Source of the DNA: Aquimarina acroporae
GTDB lineage: Bacteria > Bacteroidota > Bacteroidia > Flavobacteriales > Flavobacteriaceae
Assembly (NCBI RefSeq): GCF_023195925.1
Contig: NZ_JALPRE010000011.1
Span: 1-64,000, forward strand
Length of the DNA: 64,000 nt
Direction: 5' to 3'
The notes under the pieces are model-generated. The model saw only the letters and a list, made by a program, of their open reading frames with translations, did not search any database and had not been told where the DNA came from. The translations under genes were made by a program, and so were the position numbers. Numbering within the stretch: the stretch's first letter is position 1; the number at the start of each line of letters is the position of its first letter. This document shows, in pieces, positions 1 to 7,553 of the stretch.

Positions 1-19
1 AGGTTTTCGCTTGCCCTCT
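1..19 (-). repeat. 19-nt repeat downstream of precursor peptide gene (copy 2)
   Basis: Read on the minus strand the copy is AGAGGGCAAGCGAAAACCT. It is identical to 229-247 and lies in the same place, just after the stop codon of a precursor peptide gene. The copy may continue beyond the window edge. The 5-nt ends (AGAGG and CCTCT in the complete copy) can pair into a small hairpin, so it may act as a weak terminator or RNA processing/stability element. The function is inferred. Confidence 0.75.
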
Positions 20-30
20 GTTTTTACTGT

Positions 31-186
31 TTATCGAACTTGAGTATTCCCGTCTTTCTTACCACTTTCTACGTCAGAATCATTTCTTTCTGATTCTACT
101 GTAGACGCAGCTGCGAATCCTCCTTGTACGATGTCTAAATCTTGTTGATTTAATACTTCAAAACTTGTTAAACTTTCTAATTTCAT
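31..186 (-). CDS. double-glycine RiPP precursor peptide, GwsA-like (second copy)
   Basis: A 51-residue peptide whose leader ends in V-Q-G-G (residues 20-23), followed by a 28-residue core rich in Ser, Thr, Asp, Glu and Lys. The leader is clearly homologous to the peptide at 263-424: both have a Leu/Phe-rich start, a Leu-Asn-Gln motif and an I/V-x-Q-G-G-F junction. The gene is the last one visible in an operon with an ATP-grasp ligase, a SPASM maturase and a C39 exporter, so it is very likely a substrate. The ATP-grasp enzyme would be expected to join Asp/Glu side chains to Ser/Thr/Lys, and the C39 domain to cut after Gly23. No SPASM-specific Cys exists in the core. It is missed by ORF callers with a 60-residue cutoff. 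Confidence 0.85.
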   Translation of the reverse strand: MKLESLTSFEVLNQQDLDIVQGGFAAASTVESERNDSDVESGKKDGNTQVR

Positions 187-228
187 GATGTAATAATTTA
201 ATTAATGTTTGCTACTTCTTTTTCTAAG

Positions 229-247
229 AGGTTTTCGCTTGCCCTCT
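229..247 (-). repeat. 19-nt repeat downstream of precursor peptide gene (copy 1)
   Basis: Identical to the copy at 1-19. Here the flanks complete a short inverted repeat: AGAGG at 247-243 and CCTCT at 231-227 on the minus strand, enclosing an 11-nt A-rich loop. It sits between the two precursor genes, 15 nt past the stop of the first. Its presence after both genes indicates tandem duplication of a precursor-plus-element cassette. There is no T-run after it, so full termination is not expected. Confidence 0.75.
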
Positions 248-262
248 ATATTTTATGGTTAT

Positions 263-424
263 CTAAGCATATTTTGGTGGTCCTACATGGTCTATTTTGC
301 GAGATGGTCTATCTGGATCTCCCAGTTCACTTATGGGGTCATGAAACCCTCCTTGTATGATGCTTAATTTTTCCTGATTTAGAGTCTCAAAATCCTTTAA
401 ACTCTTTAATTCGATGTTTTTCAT
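263..424 (-). CDS. double-glycine RiPP precursor peptide, GwsA-like (first copy)
   Basis: A 53-residue peptide with a leader ending I-I-Q-G-G (22-26) and a 27-residue core beginning with Phe and containing several Asp/Glu, Ser and Lys residues plus a Pro-rich tail. Leader similarity to the peptide at 31-186 is strong, while the cores differ, as expected for a substrate family processed by one enzyme set. It starts 45 nt after the exporter gene on the same strand. The ATG at 424-422 is the only start that keeps the leader. The assignment to the grasp-with-spasm precursor class rests on the neighbours and the GG leader. The modification chemistry is inferred. Confidence 0.88.
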   Translation of the reverse strand: MKNIELKSLKDFETLNQEKLSIIQGGFHDPISELGDPDRPSRKIDHVGPPKYA

Positions 425-469
425 AATATTTGATTTATTTATACATTTTTTAGACAGCTTCTAGGTGAA

Positions 470-2641
470 TTACACCCCTAATTCCAATTGATTTTTAACT
501 AGGTTATAATATCTCGACTTATTATCCACCAGGGATTTATGAGCCCCAAACTCCACTACTTTTCCATCTTCTATTACCAATATTTGATCTGCATTTTTAA
601 CCGTACTTAATCTATGTGCTATGATGAATACAGTTTTACCGTAGAAGAAATTATTGAGATTCTCCATTATAGCTCTTTCATTATTCGCATCCAGTGCAGA
701 TGTGGCTTCATCCAAAAAGATATATTCAGGATTTCTGTATACAGCTCTGGCAATAAACAATCTTTGTTTCTGACCCCCGCTCAAATCGACACCGGTATTA
801 CCTATTTTGGTATCAAATTTTAGAGGTAATTTTTCTATAAAGTCATATAGACAAGCAGTTTTTGCGGCAAACTCTAATCGTTCGGGATCTGGAGTTTCAT
901 CAGACAATGCGATGTTATGAGCAATAGTACCACTAAAAATATGTCCGTCCTGTAATACCACTCCACACTGGTCTCTCCAGTCATCAGAATTAATATCATC
1001 AAAACTGGTGTCATCTAGGTAAATATTACCTTGAGATGGTTGGTAAAACTTCAATAGTAGCTTCATCAATGTTGTTTTACCGCTTCCACTCACACCAACC
1101 ACTGCAGTGACACTTCCTTTGGGAATTTCTATGTTGATATCTTGCAAAACGTAAGGAGAACTACTACCCTCATACTTAAAACTTACATTTTCTATTTTTA
1201 TACTTTCCTTAATATCTGGTGGTGGAACCATTGAAAATATGTTTTCATTTTCTTTTTGGTGCACCTCATCCATTCTGAAAAATGAAATTTTAGCTTCCTG
1301 AAGTGATCGTACAAAGTCCACAGATATCTCAAAAGAATTTGTAAGTTGTCCCAAAATATATCCTACACTGAGCATAACCCCTATTGACATTGAGTCATAG
1401 ATTACCCAGTAGGCACAGATAAAGGTGATGAGTATACTTTTGATATGATTAAACCCCCGTATTCCAATCTCTTGAAATTGATCTATTCGTAACCCCTGTA
1501 ACTTTATATCATGTAATTTGTATTGTATTTTTTTCCAGATTGATACTTTGACAGCTTGTGCATTGTTGATCTTAATTTCTGTCATCGCCGTAATCAGTTC
1601 TATTAAAGCATTACGATTTTCGAGTTCATTATTGAAAGTGATATAATTAAGTCGTTCTCGTTTTTTATTAAAAACCAACATCCAAAAGACAGATAGCACA
1701 CTTAAAACTATAAATACTAGGAAAACCGTCATATTTAACATTGCCAGCTGTATCGATAAGGCAATGATGAGAAAGAACGTAAACATCGATTGAATCATAG
1801 TTTGATTTAAAAATTGTTCAATTCTATTTTGTTCATCTATTCGCTGTAGAATATCTGTATACAATCTGGTATCAAAGAACTTCACCGGAAGTTTAATTAT
1901 CTTATAAAGAAAATCGGTAATAATTTTCAAACTCACTTTAACCCCAAGTTTTATAAGAAGTACTCCTCGTATCCATTCAAAAATTACCTGTCCAAGAAAT
2001 AGCGAGGTTTGAAACAGCAATACTGCCCACACAATATTCATGTTCTTTTTTTGCACACCTTCATCTAATAAATATTGTATAGTCATGGGAAATACAAAGG
2101 ACAATACCGAGGTTACTCCCAGAATAGCAATAAGTTTAAAAATTGATTTCTTGTAAGAAGTATAGTAAGATTTTAAAAATTCTAACCCTCTTTTATACCC
2201 CTGATCCAGAAGCTTAGGTTCTAGCTCATAAAATTCCTCGGTAGGTTCTAGGAGTAAAACAATTCCTTTTTGGTCTGTAGTTTTCCAGAACTTAAGAAAA
2301 TCCTTTTCTGAAAGCTTTAATCTACCGTGACCAGGATCGAGGATATAAAACTTCTTATTTTTTATTTTTTCAAGTACGACAAAGTGATCATGATTCCAAT
2401 GAAGTATCAGCGGGAAAGGGGCTTTTGTTTTTAACTCCTCAAGAGATATTCTTGCTCCCATGGTATTAAACCCAAGTTTTTTGCTACCATTTACCAAGTC
2501 TGAAAAAGACACACCTGTTCTTGTAATTTCACATACATCTCTTATTTCGTCGAGTGTATATTCTTTTCCATAATGCGATGCAATCATGCGTATACAAGTC
2601 GGACCACAATCTGCTACCCCTATTTGATGATAAAACTTCAT
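470..2641 (-). CDS. peptidase-containing ABC transporter (C39, PCAT type)
   Basis: A 723-aa bacteriocin-type exporter that removes double-glycine leaders and exports the core peptide across the inner membrane. The N-terminal C39 peptidase carries Cys12 (motif D-C-G-P-T-C), His86 and Asp102 (L-D-P-G). Several membrane helices lie between about residues 165 and 450. The ATPase has Walker A at about 516-523 (G-V-S-G-S-G-K-T), signature L-S-G-G-Q at 620-624, Walker B I-F-L-D-E-A at 641-646 and a switch His677. The length is normal for the family. It sits 14 nt after the SPASM gene and directly upstream of two GG-leader peptides, which are its obvious substrates. Confidence 0.96.
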   Translation of the reverse strand: MKFYHQIGVADCGPTCIRMIASHYGKEYTLDEIRDVCEITRTGVSFSDLVNGSKKLGFNTMGARISLEELKTKAPFPLILHWNHDHFVVLEKIKNKKFYILDPGHGRLKLSEKDFLKFWKTTDQKGIVLLLEPTEEFYELEPKLLDQGYKRGLEFLKSYYTSYKKSIFKLIAILGVTSVLSFVFPMTIQYLLDEGVQKKNMNIVWAVLLFQTSLFLGQVIFEWIRGVLLIKLGVKVSLKIITDFLYKIIKLPVKFFDTRLYTDILQRIDEQNRIEQFLNQTMIQSMFTFFLIIALSIQLAMLNMTVFLVFIVLSVLSVFWMLVFNKKRERLNYITFNNELENRNALIELITAMTEIKINNAQAVKVSIWKKIQYKLHDIKLQGLRIDQFQEIGIRGFNHIKSILITFICAYWVIYDSMSIGVMLSVGYILGQLTNSFEISVDFVRSLQEAKISFFRMDEVHQKENENIFSMVPPPDIKESIKIENVSFKYEGSSSPYVLQDINIEIPKGSVTAVVGVSGSGKTTLMKLLLKFYQPSQGNIYLDDTSFDDINSDDWRDQCGVVLQDGHIFSGTIAHNIALSDETPDPERLEFAAKTACLYDFIEKLPLKFDTKIGNTGVDLSGGQKQRLFIARAVYRNPEYIFLDEATSALDANNERAIMENLNNFFYGKTVFIIAHRLSTVKNADQILVIEDGKVVEFGAHKSLVDNKSRYYNLVKNQLELGV

Positions 2642-2655
2642 TTTTTTACTCTTTA

Positions 2656-3627
2656 TTAATTGATAACTTTATAGTAGTAATCGTCTACTTTTTCTATTTG
2701 CTCGGTATAGAATCTGCAATACCTCATCTCGTCGTCTTTATAATCCAGGATTCTATCTGGATTTATATTCCATAACTCGGTAAAATCTGATTCCTGTAAA
2801 ATGGTTTTGATCTTATCTTCCTTAATGTTTCCGAAGCTTTTAGTATGCATCAAACAGTTTTTGATGTTTCCTTCCCAATCTATACATACTCTCTTATTGA
2901 AGTAGGTATGATGTTTTTGAGATTCTGTGAAGTATTTCACATTAACGATATAATTATCTTCGGGAAAATTTTTTGTGTAAAGCTCATCATATATATTCTC
3001 TGTGATGAAATTGATCCTGTCCTTAAATTGCCCTGTGTTTAAATTGATGTCGGGGCTATTATGCACGATGATGAATTCAAATTTTTCATTCAAAGAAAAT
3101 ATACGGTTCAGCTCGTCCTGTAATGAATCTTCATACTCTACAATTAGACCTATAGATCTAAACACAAGTCCTTTGGTTAATTCAGAAAATGAATATATAT
3201 CATCTACATTTCGAACTTTGAGTCTTATTTCGATATGAGTACACAGTACTTCATCCAATTGCGAAAGCAATTTCTTGAGATCATAGGTTTCAGTATTAAA
3301 GTCAAACTCAACTACTGCTGTGTTTATTACGTTGGGTGTTTGCCATGTTAACGGCATTTTTGGAAATTCTGCCGGAAACTCTGTAAAAAAACCAAGGTCA
3401 TTTTTGAGTAAAAAATCGATGTAGCTTTCGTAAATATTTCGTTGATCCTCGGGTAAACCCTGTCGTATTTCATCTACCGATTGATGGTCCATTTCTTGTA
3501 AAATCTGGTATAAACTATTCGGAATAAAAGTGATCCCTGATCGTTGCAGATTATATATCGCGCTTTTCTCTTTTCCTTGCACCGGAATATTATGAGAGAA
3601 CAACTTAAAGTATTCTATTTTTTTCAT
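2656..3627 (-). CDS. gwsS: grasp-with-spasm system SPASM-domain peptide maturase (degenerate SPASM)
   Basis: A 323-aa protein of the GwsS type: no radical SAM CxxxCxxC motif is present, and a SPASM-like segment lies near the C-terminus (C248-I-D, N-C258, then a K-S-F-G-N-I stretch). Only four cysteines exist in the whole protein (129, 248, 258, 304). In SPASM proteins the final cluster normally has more cysteines. Here the expected positions after C304 read R-F-Y-T-E-Q, so iron-sulfur ligation is probably incomplete. The gene overlaps the 81-aa gene by 23 nt and is followed by the exporter after 14 nt. It may serve as a partner or recognition protein for the ATP-grasp enzyme. Family assignment rests on context and the SPASM-like block. 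Confidence 0.8.
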   Translation of the reverse strand: MKKIEYFKLFSHNIPVQGKEKSAIYNLQRSGITFIPNSLYQILQEMDHQSVDEIRQGLPEDQRNIYESYIDFLLKNDLGFFTEFPAEFPKMPLTWQTPNVINTAVVEFDFNTETYDLKKLLSQLDEVLCTHIEIRLKVRNVDDIYSFSELTKGLVFRSIGLIVEYEDSLQDELNRIFSLNEKFEFIIVHNSPDINLNTGQFKDRINFITENIYDELYTKNFPEDNYIVNVKYFTESQKHHTYFNKRVCIDWEGNIKNCLMHTKSFGNIKEDKIKTILQESDFTELWNINPDRILDYKDDEMRYCRFYTEQIEKVDDYYYKVIN

Positions 3628-3850
3628 TGATTCTTAGTATTTGTCTTAGATATAAATTTGAATTTGGCTTATAGTTACTATGATTTATATAACTATATGA
3701 TCTATGTCTTTCTGAGGTGCTGAAACGAGTATCACTATATAGCTCTCTTACACTGTTAGTAGGATCGACATGCATATGTCTATAATTCAGTGAAACATTC
3801 CTCAAAATATAATCGTCTTTGGTGATTGCTTTTAACTTTTTATCTTTCAT
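3605..3850 (-). CDS. unknown 81-aa protein between gwsG and gwsS
   Basis: I do not recognise this protein. It is basic and rich in Ser, Tyr, Asn, Arg and His, with no signal peptide, no membrane segment, no Cys and no Gly-Gly leader. It starts 5 nt after the ATP-grasp stop codon and its 3' end overlaps the start of the SPASM gene by 23 nt, so translational coupling within the operon is likely and the frame is probably real. It could be an additional leaderless substrate, a recognition protein or a remnant. The tight packing is the only evidence for a role in peptide maturation. Confidence 0.65.
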   Translation of the reverse strand: MKDKKLKAITKDDYILRNVSLNYRHMHVDPTNSVRELYSDTRFSTSERHRSYSYINHSNYKPNSNLYLRQILRINEKNRIL

Positions 3851-3855
3851 TGTAT

Positions 3856-4857
3856 TTATAGTATTAGTTCTACTTCCTTTTTATTTTTACTTTCTTCCAG
3901 CTTCATTTTTAACCAGTTTTTAATCTGAAATTCTAGATAATAATTGCTATAGTTCCCTGGGGCTAGATATTGCCCTACCGGGTTCACTTCGATAAATCTA
4001 AACCCCTCTTCTGTTCTCAGTATGTCTATCGAACCTGTATTAAGGTTTATTCTTGACATAAAATCGGTCAGTTTTTCTTCGATATCCTTAGGCAATTGAT
4101 AGTTCACCCAGTGAATATGGTCTGTGTAATAATTCAGTTTGATATCTATGTTCTTATCTTTTGAAGTGGTAATAGCTGCGGTCGAATAGCATTTGCCGTC
4201 TAAGAAAAAGATTCGTATTTCATGTCTAGAAGCTACCTTCTCCTGAAAAAGAGTTGGGAAAAACTTATTTGGAGCCTCATCGATCATTTTTTGAGTATAT
4301 GAAGTGGTATAAATCGAATAGGTTTCTTCTCCTTTTATAAAATAATTCGAAAAATACAGCGGCTTACTTATGATCTTGCCTTTGTTATCATCATAGAATT
4401 GTTGTAACTCCTTTTTATCATTGGTAACAATGGTATTTGGGCATTCTAATCCGGCTTTTTTAGCATGATCTAGGAAAATAAGTTTGTTTTCTCCGTAAGC
4501 CGGCATTTCTGGCATAATAATTCTATTGCGGAAGAAATATTTTAAATATTCCAAAAATGTTTTAATCTCAGAATCTGCTTCCTCATTTACCTGATTTAAG
4601 ATGGGATCACTTTCATCGAATTCGAAATAATCGAGAATAGAGTAAAATCTTCGGTACCAGATCACATCAATAGCATTCTTAATACTTTTACCTTCTATAA
4701 GAATATCATTATTGATTACATCAACTTTATAAGATACTTTTCGGGTTACTAAGTCTTCAAGATTCAGCTTAAAAAATGGGATCTTATCTTTTATTAACCA
4801 GTCTACTACTGGATCTGTACATTGCTCATATAAGCTATACGTTAATACTAATATCAT
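3856..4857 (-). CDS. gwsG: grasp-with-spasm system ATP-grasp peptide maturase
   Basis: A 333-aa ATP-grasp ligase of the kind that makes graspetide ester or amide bonds between side chains of a precursor peptide. The N-terminal part has the W-Y-R-R motif (67-70) typical of MvdC/MvdD/GwsG-like ligases. The ATP-grasp region includes Lys165 (I-I-S-K-P), Glu206, Asp278 and the metal-binding F-I-E-V-N-P-V-G-Q block at 288-296. Length is normal. The gene follows the outer-membrane protein by 11 nt and precedes the 81-aa gene by 5 nt. Cytoplasmic; ATP dependent. Known family behaviour gives the reaction; the precise crosslinks here cannot be read. Confidence 0.9.
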   Translation of the reverse strand: MILVLTYSLYEQCTDPVVDWLIKDKIPFFKLNLEDLVTRKVSYKVDVINNDILIEGKSIKNAIDVIWYRRFYSILDYFEFDESDPILNQVNEEADSEIKTFLEYLKYFFRNRIIMPEMPAYGENKLIFLDHAKKAGLECPNTIVTNDKKELQQFYDDNKGKIISKPLYFSNYFIKGEETYSIYTTSYTQKMIDEAPNKFFPTLFQEKVASRHEIRIFFLDGKCYSTAAITTSKDKNIDIKLNYYTDHIHWVNYQLPKDIEEKLTDFMSRINLNTGSIDILRTEEGFRFIEVNPVGQYLAPGNYSNYYLEFQIKNWLKMKLEESKNKKEVELIL

Positions 4858-4868
4858 ATCGTTTTGTT

Positions 4869-7262
4869 TTAATTTATACGGTTTCTAATTGAAGAATTTG
4901 TTCTTCGGTTTCTTTTTCCTTTTACAGTATTTTTTCCAAATGAATACCTTAGCGAGAACACTAACCTTCTTGAATCATAGTAGTTTTCATTGGTGCGTCT
5001 ATAGTTGTCTTCTATAAGTTCAAATTTGTACTTATCGGTTCTAAGAATATCTTGAAAAAACAAGCTCAAATACCAGTTATTAATACTCTTCGATAGTGTA
5101 AAATCCATTGAAAAAACTGGTGATAACGTACTTTGTGTTAGTGGGCCATATTTGTTATAGTAGAAGTCTAAACTTGCTTCTAAACTTTTGTCTTTTAAGA
5201 AATAATAGTAGTTATACAGTCTAATGTCGAGTTCTAACCCATCAGCAGTAAATGGTGCATTGAAAGCTGGTGTTGCATTGAGCTTCTTATAATTTGCGTT
5301 GGCTGTAAATTGACTTTCGAATCTTTCATTATTAGTAGCATAATTATATACATATGTACCACCAACAATATCATACACGCCGTAGTTATCTCGGTAGTAG
5401 TTCAACACATTATCGTCGAGAATTCTTGATAACTGTCCAATCACATCTGTCTGTCTATTGTAGTTTATCAAAAAAGTATGTTTAGAATGTGCTACCAGAG
5501 AAAATTCTGTACTAAACGTTTTTGAAGGGTTAAGAAAAGGGTTGCCATCAGAAAATATTTGTGGAGTGATATAATATCTAAAAGGGTTAAGTTGCCAAAA
5601 TGCAGGTCTTACAATTCTGTTATTTACAGATAAACTAAAAATGTAATTATTGCTAGGGGCATATTTTAGGAACGCCGATGGAAAAAAGTTGGTAAACTTA
5701 TTTTCGTTTATAGCATTGGTCGTTAATTGATTTCCTTTTTGATTGGTATGTTCTACACGCAGGCCAAAACTATAATTGAATTTTTCATTAGGATTATAAT
5801 TTGTACTTATATACCCAGATGCAACACGTTCTTCAAATTCAAATACATTACTGGTATTTGGATCTATAATATACTCCCCAGCATTGAACCTTCTAAGATC
5901 AATTTCATTGTCAGTAGTGGTCTGAAAATACTGAGCACCCAGACTAAAATTCCACTTATCTGATAAAACCTGGTAATAGTCGGCCTTAATGTTGTAGTTT
6001 TCTATTTCCTGAACAACCCCAGAATTAAAATTATCTATTGGAGATTGGCTAGGTATGGTAGAATTATTGAGAAAGTTGTTGTTCTCGGTAAATTGATCGT
6101 TTTTATACTTAAAATAATCAAAATTCCAACTTAAACTACTTCCCAAAGTATCTGTCTTGTAAACATGGTTTATATTAATATTATAACTTAATTTTTCATT
6201 CTTACCATCTACTGTTGTTAGTGTAAGAGAGTCTTGAACAGTATTAGTAAAGTAGTTGCTTAAAGTCTTATTTTCTATTTTTGGTTTACTAAAATTGAAA
6301 TCAAGTAATAGACCTAGAATATGTGTATTTGAGGCATTGAAATCAACACCTATTTTTGTTCCTACTCCAAGGGTTGATGGATTTAACCTATCAGTATCAT
6401 GGGTAGAAGTATTTGATAAATTTGGAAACTGTTGAGCAGAATATTCACTCACATAAGTTTTGCCTTCTGTAATCCAGGTAGAGGTATACGCATTCCATTT
6501 CCCTTTATTATAATTGAGATCCAAAGAAGCTCTACCCGCATTGTATTGTGACTGTCGCAGTACCGCAGAGGCAGATCCTACTAAACCTTCTTGAGGGTTG
6601 GGTTCCATAATGATATTTATTACCCCATTGCCTTGAGCATCAAATCTAGCAGGCGGACTGGTATATATCTCAATTTTCTTAATACTTTTAGCAGGAAGAT
6701 TTTTAAGGTAATTTATAAGGGTTTCCCCAGAAAAATTGCTTTTTCTATTGTTGATATATACACTTACATCATTTTTACCTAATATTGACAGACCTCTACT
6801 CTCTTTGGCAGATAGCAATGGAGCTTTTTTCAGGGTTTGCCAACTATTTGCATTTTGTAAAAAATTCTTATTACTGAGGTTAACTACAAAATGATCCGAT
6901 TTTTTTTCAATTAGCTTCCTTCTTTGAGTAATGACTACTTCATCCAGTTCATTACTTTCTTCTGTTAGTCTTATTTCTGCTAAGTCAATATTTTGTTCTA
7001 CTATTGAAATTTCCTTGGTTAAGGTTTTATAGCCAATAAAACTTATAACAAGAACATAACTACCTTTATCTGCCTCGAGTGAAAATTTCCCCTCATCATC
7101 CGTAATTGTACCTACATAGATTTTATCTCCACTTTGTAGGCTAATATTTGCAAATGGAAGGTTCCCATGTATGTCAGTAACTTTTCCCTTTATAGTAGTC
7201 TGAGAAAAGATCAGAGCGGGAGCACACACAAAAAGTACGGTGAAAAATTTTATTATATCCAT
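4869..7262 (-). CDS. outer-membrane beta-barrel protein with carboxypeptidase-regulatory-like domain
   Basis: About 797 aa from the chosen start. Met at 7262 begins a clean signal peptide (hydrophobic stretch ending F-S-Q); the longer frame to 7313 would add 17 polar residues before it and is less likely. After the signal comes a carboxypeptidase-regulatory-like beta-sandwich (G-K-V-T-D...P-F-A-N-I), then a TonB-plug-like region (V-S-V-Y-I-N-N, K-I-E-I-Y-T-S-P-P-A-R-F), then a long beta-barrel of aromatic-ended strands. This matches the Bacteroidota outer-membrane beta-barrel family rather than a classic siderophore receptor. As the first gene of the RiPP operon it may move the peptide or a ligand across the outer membrane. 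Substrate unknown. Confidence 0.88.
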   Translation of the reverse strand: MDIIKFFTVLFVCAPALIFSQTTIKGKVTDIHGNLPFANISLQSGDKIYVGTITDDEGKFSLEADKGSYVLVISFIGYKTLTKEISIVEQNIDLAEIRLTEESNELDEVVITQRRKLIEKKSDHFVVNLSNKNFLQNANSWQTLKKAPLLSAKESRGLSILGKNDVSVYINNRKSNFSGETLINYLKNLPAKSIKKIEIYTSPPARFDAQGNGVINIIMEPNPQEGLVGSASAVLRQSQYNAGRASLDLNYNKGKWNAYTSTWITEGKTYVSEYSAQQFPNLSNTSTHDTDRLNPSTLGVGTKIGVDFNASNTHILGLLLDFNFSKPKIENKTLSNYFTNTVQDSLTLTTVDGKNEKLSYNININHVYKTDTLGSSLSWNFDYFKYKNDQFTENNNFLNNSTIPSQSPIDNFNSGVVQEIENYNIKADYYQVLSDKWNFSLGAQYFQTTTDNEIDLRRFNAGEYIIDPNTSNVFEFEERVASGYISTNYNPNEKFNYSFGLRVEHTNQKGNQLTTNAINENKFTNFFPSAFLKYAPSNNYIFSLSVNNRIVRPAFWQLNPFRYYITPQIFSDGNPFLNPSKTFSTEFSLVAHSKHTFLINYNRQTDVIGQLSRILDDNVLNYYRDNYGVYDIVGGTYVYNYATNNERFESQFTANANYKKLNATPAFNAPFTADGLELDIRLYNYYYFLKDKSLEASLDFYYNKYGPLTQSTLSPVFSMDFTLSKSINNWYLSLFFQDILRTDKYKFELIEDNYRRTNENYYDSRRLVFSLRYSFGKNTVKGKRNRRTNSSIRNRIN

Positions 7263-7354
7263 ACTAGTCGTATTTTTAGTTACTAATTTTTTATTGGTTT
7301 CTTGAGTGAACATTTGCGTGACTATTAATCAGTTTTTGATTGTTTTGATTGACT

Positions 7355-7386
7355 CAAAGATATGAGCGTAAATAGCTGTAAAACAA
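7355..7386 (-). promoter_or_regulatory. flavobacterial promoter of the RiPP operon
   Basis: On the minus strand TATCTTTG at 7362-7355 matches the Bacteroidota -7 consensus TAnnTTTG, and TTG at 7386-7384 lies 21 nt upstream, within the usual -33 spacing. It is 93 nt upstream of the preferred start at 7262. A transcript starting just after it would cover the whole operon. Confidence 0.7.
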
Positions 7387-7401
7387 GCACAACTAACCGA
7401 T

Positions 7402-7415
7402 ATTCTATGAATTTC
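7402..7415 (-). promoter_or_regulatory. candidate operator shared with lanthipeptide promoter (site 1)
   Basis: The minus-strand sequence GAAATTCATAGAAT is repeated exactly at 9270-9283 on the plus strand. Here it lies 39 nt upstream of the -7 box of the RiPP operon. It overlaps the second of two direct TAGAAATTC half-sites spaced 12 nt apart, an arrangement common for AraC-family operators. Binding by the regulator at 7554 is inferred. Confidence 0.55.
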
Positions 7416-7553
7416 TAGTCGAATTTCTAAGAAATCCGACCAAACTTAAAACCTTTCAAATGACTGATAAACAAACACATACATCTTCCTGGTCCTGATT
7501 TTTAAAAAAACCAACACTCTTACCCTTACTCTTTAAAGCCTGTTTTAAAAATC

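Noticed and set aside
4869..7262. SusC-type or siderophore TonB-dependent receptor
   Set aside because: Length and plug features are shorter and match the general outer-membrane beta-barrel family; no SusD partner is adjacent.
7263..7313. Upstream start for the outer-membrane barrel gene
   Set aside because: Adds 17 polar residues before an otherwise perfect signal peptide; the Met at 7262 is preferred.
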